A stretch of 64,000 bases of DNA, taken from the NCBI RefSeq assembly GCF_004745595.1, contig NZ_SRLH01000001.1, positions 186,001 to 250,000 on the forward strand. The letters are read 5' to 3'. The DNA is from Flavobacterium humi. GTDB taxonomy: Bacteria; Bacteroidota; Bacteroidia; Flavobacteriales; Flavobacteriaceae. This document shows positions 59,420 to 64,000 of this stretch, one piece after another. Position 1 is the stretch's first letter. Each line of letters starts with the position of its first letter. The translations under genes and the position numbers were made by a program. The notes beneath the pieces are model-generated. The model was not told the origin of the DNA, searched no databases, and saw only the letters and a list, made by a program, of their open reading frames with translations.

Positions 59420-60331
59420 TTATTCCTGTTTTTTTATAAAATCAACTATGGAATGAACAAAATCCCTGTTCTGCTCATAATATAAAATATGGCCGCCGTT
59501 AATTTTTACAATCGTTTGGTTTGGAAAATGAAAAGATTTATAATGGTCTTCCCCAATAGCATGGTCTTTCTTCCCAGTAATTACCAAAACAGGCATAGCG
59601 GCAGCATTGGTGACAATCGTAAAATCCTTGAGGTAATCATCATTGGCAAATGATTTTTGCGCAAAGGAAAAACTGCTTTTGTTGGTATCATCAATACGAT
59701 GCAAAAGGTCTATATTTTTTTGGTTATCCGATAATAATTTGTAAACCAACCCTTTTTTATCAAATTCACTCCTTACCTTAATTAAGGTATTTAGCAATGA
59801 ATCATCAGGAGTATTATAAGAAGTGCCCATGCTCGTATTCATATAATTTATTTGATTCTGTATGGAATAATTCAGGTTTAAAGTGCAGTTGGCCAAAATA
59901 ATCCCTTTTACGTGAGAAGGGTATTGAAGGGCATAATTGGTAGCTAGTATTCCCCCGAAAGAATGGGCTAATAAATACACTTTGTCAGCATTGTATCGGA
60001 TCCTTATTTCCTCAATGTCTTTTAACATGCGGTTCAACGAATAATCATCGTTTTTTGCATCTTCTGACCGTCCGCTGCCTCTTTGGTCATAATATACCAT
60101 TGTTAGATGATCTTCCAGGTTCCGGCCTCCTAAATCTTCAAAGGATTTACTCCAGGCGCCAGGGCCTCCGTGGATAAAAATGCATATTGGCCCGGTTCCG
60201 GATTTTTTAGTGAAAAGTTTTACATTGTCATCAGTTACAATATAATCAGGAACAGCATTTTGAGCATGTATTTTGATGTTTAGGAAAAGAATCAGCCATA
60301 AAAGCCAACTGTTTTTTAGGATTGTAGTCAT
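59420..60331 (-). CDS. Secreted alpha/beta hydrolase (proline iminopeptidase-like)
   Basis: 303 residues with a signal peptide (LLWLILFLNIKIHAQ). Alpha/beta hydrolase landmarks: HGGPGAWSKSF (oxyanion), YYDQRGSGRSED, the nucleophile elbow LLAHSFGGILATNYA (Ser in GxSxG), an acidic residue in VLVITGKKDHAIG, and a catalytic His in KINGGHILYYEQ. The HGGPG and DQRGSGRS pieces are typical of S33 prolyl aminopeptidases and related esterases. Expected in the periplasm or outside. Single gene; substrate unknown. Confidence 0.88.
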   Translation of the reverse strand: MTTILKNSWLLWLILFLNIKIHAQNAVPDYIVTDDNVKLFTKKSGTGPICIFIHGGPGAWSKSFEDLGGRNLEDHLTMVYYDQRGSGRSEDAKNDDYSLNRMLKDIEEIRIRYNADKVYLLAHSFGGILATNYALQYPSHVKGIILANCTLNLNYSIQNQINYMNTSMGTSYNTPDDSLLNTLIKVRSEFDKKGLVYKLLSDNQKNIDLLHRIDDTNKSSFSFAQKSFANDDYLKDFTIVTNAAAMPVLVITGKKDHAIGEDHYKSFHFPNQTIVKINGGHILYYEQNRDFVHSIVDFIKKQE

Positions 60332-60578
60332 TTTTTCTTACGTTTTTAGGTTATAAGCTCCCGATTTATTTGCGGTTAATTTTCAAATATACGCAAGTCT
60401 GTCTACAAATAGAAGGGCAGGTTCCATTCAAAATAAACAGCAGTAAGTTCGGAAGGGAATCGTATATTTAAAATAAAAGTCTACATTTGGCAAAAAAATC
60501 ACAAGAAACTAAATGACAGCTATTTGAGGTTTTCAAAAAGTGTGCTATTAGCAAAGGATTTGCGATAAAAACGGAAAT

Positions 60579-63500
60579 ATGAGAAAAATTACTTTAGTAT
60601 TATTTATACTTATAAATTATGCATCGTTTGCACAGGTTGCTTATGAGCAAAAGATAGCAATTGATGATTCGTTTGGCATAGCTGGACCAAATGATACCGC
60701 GGTTGCAGATATTAACAATGATGGTTTTGATGATGTAATTGTTGCAGGATCCACAAAAATCGGATGGTTTAAAAATACCAACGGTACAGGGAATTTTTCA
60801 AAATGTACTATAATTACCAACGCCAATTCAAGCTATGACAATGTGGTTGCAGGCGATATGGACGGCGATAACGACATTGATATTGCCTTTTCATTCTGGG
60901 GAAATAATATCGAACAGTTTTTTTGGTGCAAAAACCTGGACGGCCAGGGTACTTTTGGCACGCCCATATTAATTATCAATGCTAATTCGCCTATGCGCAA
61001 CCATATCCAGGTCATAGATGTTGATGCAGACAATGATTTGGATATTTTGTGTTCATCGAGTACTTTTTTGACATGGTTTGAAAACACGAACGGCCAGGGA
61101 AGCCTTACAGGCCATATTATTGCCGGTTCCTACACCAGTTCTGCTACCAGTGTAACTGCTTTTTATGCTTATAATGCTGATTCCGATGCTAGGGCAGAAG
61201 TAGCATTAATTGTAAATGGGGTTTTATGCTGTTATAAGATTAATGCCAATTTCACTATCACGAACCTGGATTCCATCACTTCAAGCCCATTTTCCGATAC
61301 CATCAGTGCGGCCGACATCAATAATGACGGGTTTGCTGATATTGTTACTTCATATAGTAACGGTAACTCAAAAAAACTACAATGGTTTAAAAACCTGACA
61401 GGCGCAGGATCGTATGGAACAGCTCAAAATCTTGTTACACTGCCAACGCCTACCACATCTGTTGGAAACGATAAAAGAGTCCTTGAAATAAAAGATTTGG
61501 ATAACGATTCAAAACCTGATATTTTACATATTGATTCCAATGTCCAAAATGTGGGCTGGTACAAAAATTTGGGGAATAATACCTTCGCATTGCAGCAGGT
61601 TATTGCAACCAATGTAAAAAACGTAAAGGATGTCATGTATTTGGATGCGAATGAAGACGGGCGCATTGACGTACTTATTGCTTCACATGATAATAGCAAT
61701 CTGTCATGGTATAATAACACGAATGGCGCCGGGGTTTTTGGCACCGGAAATAAAATAAGTTATTTAGCCGCTGGCCCGGATAAGATTGATGCCGGTGATA
61801 TTGATAACGATGGTGATCTGGACTTGGTTGCTTCATCGGGCCCGGTTGGCTGGTATAGAAACACTAACGGTAATTTTAGCGAACCGCAAAATTTCATTAC
61901 CGAAGACATTATAAATGCTTCCGATGCCACCCTTGGTGATATGGATAACGATGGCGATCTTGATGTGGCTCTTTTCTCCTGGTATCAAAACAATGGCGAT
62001 TTGAGCAGCATTGTCTGGTTTGAAAACACAAATGGCTTAGGCAGTTTTACACAACAGCACCTTGTGGTTTCCAATACTGAAAAAATTCAGGCCATACGAT
62101 TGGTAGATATTGACCATGACAACGATTTAGATATTATTTGCGGATCTAACAATAATGTAATCTCCCTTTATAGGAATAACGGCAACGGGACATTTGCCGC
62201 ACAATCCATTTTTTCAACGTACACTTATAACAGGTATTTGCTGGATATGGTTGTTGCTGATTTTGACAATGACAATGATCCTGATGTAGCGGTAAGTTTC
62301 AACAATAACGAAATTGCCTGGTACGAAAACAGTGACGGGCTAGGGAACCTTTCGACCAAACACGTAATTGTGGCCACGATGCATTATCCAATCAGTATTT
62401 TTGCCGCTGATTTGGATGGAGATAATGATAAAGACCTGATTTTCAATAACAGGTTCCAAAACCAGGTGGGTTATTTTAAAAACAACGGATTGGGAGCATT
62501 TGGTGCTGCAACCGTAATTCCTATTCCCGGTTTATTGCATCCAAGTATCGCTTTTGCACAGGATGTCGATAATGATGGCGACCAGGATTTGTTTTTTGAT
62601 AATGAAACCGGTTCAAAACTATCTTATATGCTAAATGATGGATTATCTAATTTTTCAAGCCCTTATGAAGTGTATACTTCCAATTACAATGTTAGTTACA
62701 ATAAGAACATTTCCAGTATTGTTTCAGCCGATATAAATGCAGATGGGAAATTGGATTTTGCCTTAACCGAAGTCACTTTAAACAAGGTTGCCTGGTTTAA
62801 AAACCTTGGTTTATACCAAAATAAAATCAAAGGGACCGTTAAGCTTGATGCTGACGTAAATGGCTGTACTGCTGCGGATGCCAATGTACCGAATGTTTTG
62901 GTTACCACACAAAACGGAGCAAATACTTTAGCAACATTTACGCAACCTGACGGCACTTACGAATTAATAGCAAACCAAGGTAATTTCAATACAAGCATCA
63001 CCTCTCCGATACAAAATTACAGCAGTAACCCGGTATCGCAAACCACTAATTTTGCCTCTGTTGGCCAAACTGAAACAGTTGATTTTTGCTTGCAGCCAAC
63101 GCAGTTAATTGATGATTTGCAGGTAAAAATATACCCTTTGCAGCAACCACGGCCAGGTTTCAATACCAGTTATAGGATTGTGGTTTACAATAACGGAACC
63201 AATCCATTGAGCGGGACAGTTGCTTTTACTTACAATAATGCTAAGCTGAATTTCATTTCAACTTCACAGGCAATTCAATCCCAAACGGCTAATTCGCTTG
63301 TTTTTGCATTTACGAATCTGATTCCATTCCAATCCAGGAATATTGATGTTGTACTTCAGGTAAAAACAATTCCAAATGTGTCGCTTGGAGATGCACTCCA
63401 GTTTCAGGCGCAGTTAAGCGGAGTAGGAAACGATGTTCATCTATACGATAATCAGTTTGCATTGCATCAGACAATTATTGGCGCGTATGATCCGAACGAT

Positions 63501-64000
63501 ATAAACGTCCTGGAAGGAAATGAAGTTTTAATTGATAATGCCGATGAATACCTGCATTACATCATCCGTTTTCAAAACACAGGAAACAGTTTTGCCAGCA
63601 GGGTCCGGGTAAGTAATATCCTTGATAGTAAATTGGATTTCAGTACGTTGCAACTCGAAACAACAAGCCATGCAGGTAAGGTTGAAATTACAAACGGAAA
63701 CAATGTTGATTTTATTTTCGATGCCATTTATTTGCCAAGCTCAAGCCATAATTTCAATGCATCACAAGGTTTCATCTGTTATAAAATAAAACCAAAAAAC
63801 AATGTGGCAGTAGGGGATATCATTACCAATAATGCCAATATCTATTTTGATTACAATCCGGAAATTGCCACTAATACCGTTCAGACACAAATTGTAGCTG
63901 CGCTTAATGTGAATGATTTTACCGGTGTAAATGATTTGGTTTTGTTTCCAAACCCTGTAAAAAATTGGTTGAATATCAGTACAAGCATCACAAAATATAA
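60579..64000 (+). CDS. FG-GAP/VCBS repeat T9SS surface protein (3' end cut by window edge)
   Basis: 1140 codons are open to the window end. The signal peptide ends SFAQ. Residues ~45-740 hold about thirteen FG-GAP-type calcium-binding repeats such as DINNDGFDD, DMDGDNDID, DIDNDGDLD and DFDNDNDPD. A carboxypeptidase-regulatory-like piece follows (GTVKLDADVNGCTAADANVPNVLV), then a DUF7619-like segment (YDPNDINVLEGNEV, YLHYIIRFQNTGN, ANIYFDYNPEIATNTV). The visible end, LVLFPNPVKNWLNI, is the beginning of a type A T9SS sorting domain. It should be exported by T9SS as a calcium-stabilised surface or secreted protein. The 60332-60578 gap holds nothing else I can support. Confidence 0.9.
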   Translation, partial: MRKITLVLFILINYASFAQVAYEQKIAIDDSFGIAGPNDTAVADINNDGFDDVIVAGSTKIGWFKNTNGTGNFSKCTIITNANSSYDNVVAGDMDGDNDIDIAFSFWGNNIEQFFWCKNLDGQGTFGTPILIINANSPMRNHIQVIDVDADNDLDILCSSSTFLTWFENTNGQGSLTGHIIAGSYTSSATSVTAFYAYNADSDARAEVALIVNGVLCCYKINANFTITNLDSITSSPFSDTISAADINNDGFADIVTSYSNGNSKKLQWFKNLTGAGSYGTAQNLVTLPTPTTSVGNDKRVLEIKDLDNDSKPDILHIDSNVQNVGWYKNLGNNTFALQQVIATNVKNVKDVMYLDANEDGRIDVLIASHDNSNLSWYNNTNGAGVFGTGNKISYLAAGPDKIDAGDIDNDGDLDLVASSGPVGWYRNTNGNFSEPQNFITEDIINASDATLGDMDNDGDLDVALFSWYQNNGDLSSIVWFENTNGLGSFTQQHLVVSNTEKIQAIRLVDIDHDNDLDIICGSNNNVISLYRNNGNGTFAAQSIFSTYTYNRYLLDMVVADFDNDNDPDVAVSFNNNEIAWYENSDGLGNLSTKHVIVATMHYPISIFAADLDGDNDKDLIFNNRFQNQVGYFKNNGLGAFGAATVIPIPGLLHPSIAFAQDVDNDGDQDLFFDNETGSKLSYMLNDGLSNFSSPYEVYTSNYNVSYNKNISSIVSADINADGKLDFALTEVTLNKVAWFKNLGLYQNKIKGTVKLDADVNGCTAADANVPNVLVTTQNGANTLATFTQPDGTYELIANQGNFNTSITSPIQNYSSNPVSQTTNFASVGQTETVDFCLQPTQLIDDLQVKIYPLQQPRPGFNTSYRIVVYNNGTNPLSGTVAFTYNNAKLNFISTSQAIQSQTANSLVFAFTNLIPFQSRNIDVVLQVKTIPNVSLGDALQFQAQLSGVGNDVHLYDNQFALHQTIIGAYDPNDINVLEGNEVLIDNADEYLHYIIRFQNTGNSFASRVRVSNILDSKLDFSTLQLETTSHAGKVEITNGNNVDFIFDAIYLPSSSHNFNASQGFICYKIKPKNNVAVGDIITNNANIYFDYNPEIATNTVQTQIVAALNVNDFTGVNDLVLFPNPVKNWLNISTSITKY

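Noticed and set aside
60615..60640. Match of array sequence (TCGTTTGCACAG) in the FG-GAP gene
   Set aside because: This encodes the SFAQ signal peptidase site; the 12-nt overlap with the array is short and explained by coding.

Overview
The window is a stretch of a Bacteroidota chromosome, almost certainly from the Flavobacteriaceae (Flavobacterium-like). The evidence is type IX secretion (T9SS) sorting domains of both the A and B kind, a PorP/SprF protein beside an OmpA/TPR/PD40 protein, the TamB-TamL lipoprotein pair, A-rich start regions without strong Shine-Dalgarno sequences, and several TAnnTTTG -7 boxes. I found no rRNA, tRNA, CRISPR array, IS element or prophage.

Layout. 1-14.8 kb is a surface/secretion block: a 5'-truncated giant protein with a type A sorting domain, a 2364-residue adhesin-like protein with a type B (gliding-motility-type) C-terminus, its PorP/SprF partner and an OmpA-family anchor. 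14.9-23.5 kb holds stress and metabolism genes: a DUF4142 lipoprotein, a SpoIIAA-like/FAD-Rieske/small membrane protein operon, an orphan HicB-like protein, a FAD monooxygenase, an AvrRpt2-like cysteine protease and a TetR/small protein/MFS operon. 23.5-29.1 kb is a self-contained sensing block: two secreted proteins of unknown family, divergent from a lipoprotein, a multi-pass membrane protein, a histidine kinase and a LuxR-type regulator. 29.3-38.5 kb carries a nitronate monooxygenase-like enzyme, TamB and TamL, and a small secreted protein. 38.6-50.7 kb carries a mono-haem lipoprotein, a PAS histidine kinase, an RMD1-like protein, a GAF protein, an HD-PycTM protein, a very large lipoprotein (metallophosphatase, possible kinase-like core, outer-membrane barrel) and OsmC.

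50.8-52.3 kb is an arsenic locus (ArsR, DUF6428, a 41-residue membrane protein, thioredoxin-type ArsC) with no efflux pump in view. 52.3-53.0 kb is an accessory patch: a tandem array of 21-bp units, a hairpin sharing the unit core, and a gene broken by a frameshift. 53.0-60.3 kb holds a beta-propeller lipoprotein, a TetR-controlled thiolase/SDR pair with two near-identical palindromic operators, an ArsR/AHSA1/DoxX operon, two tiny disordered proteins and a secreted alpha/beta hydrolase. From 60.6 kb to the window end runs an FG-GAP repeat T9SS protein whose sorting domain is cut by the edge.

The observations I would check first are: a 39-bp element (35/39 identical) placed exactly 22 bp before a TAnnTTTG box ahead of two unrelated envelope genes; the possible kinase-like domain inside the metallophosphatase-barrel lipoprotein; the 21-bp array encoding coiled-coil-like heptads beside a broken gene; the HD-PycTM protein with no cyclase nearby; and a short VSGxGI-type module shared by the two giant surface proteins.
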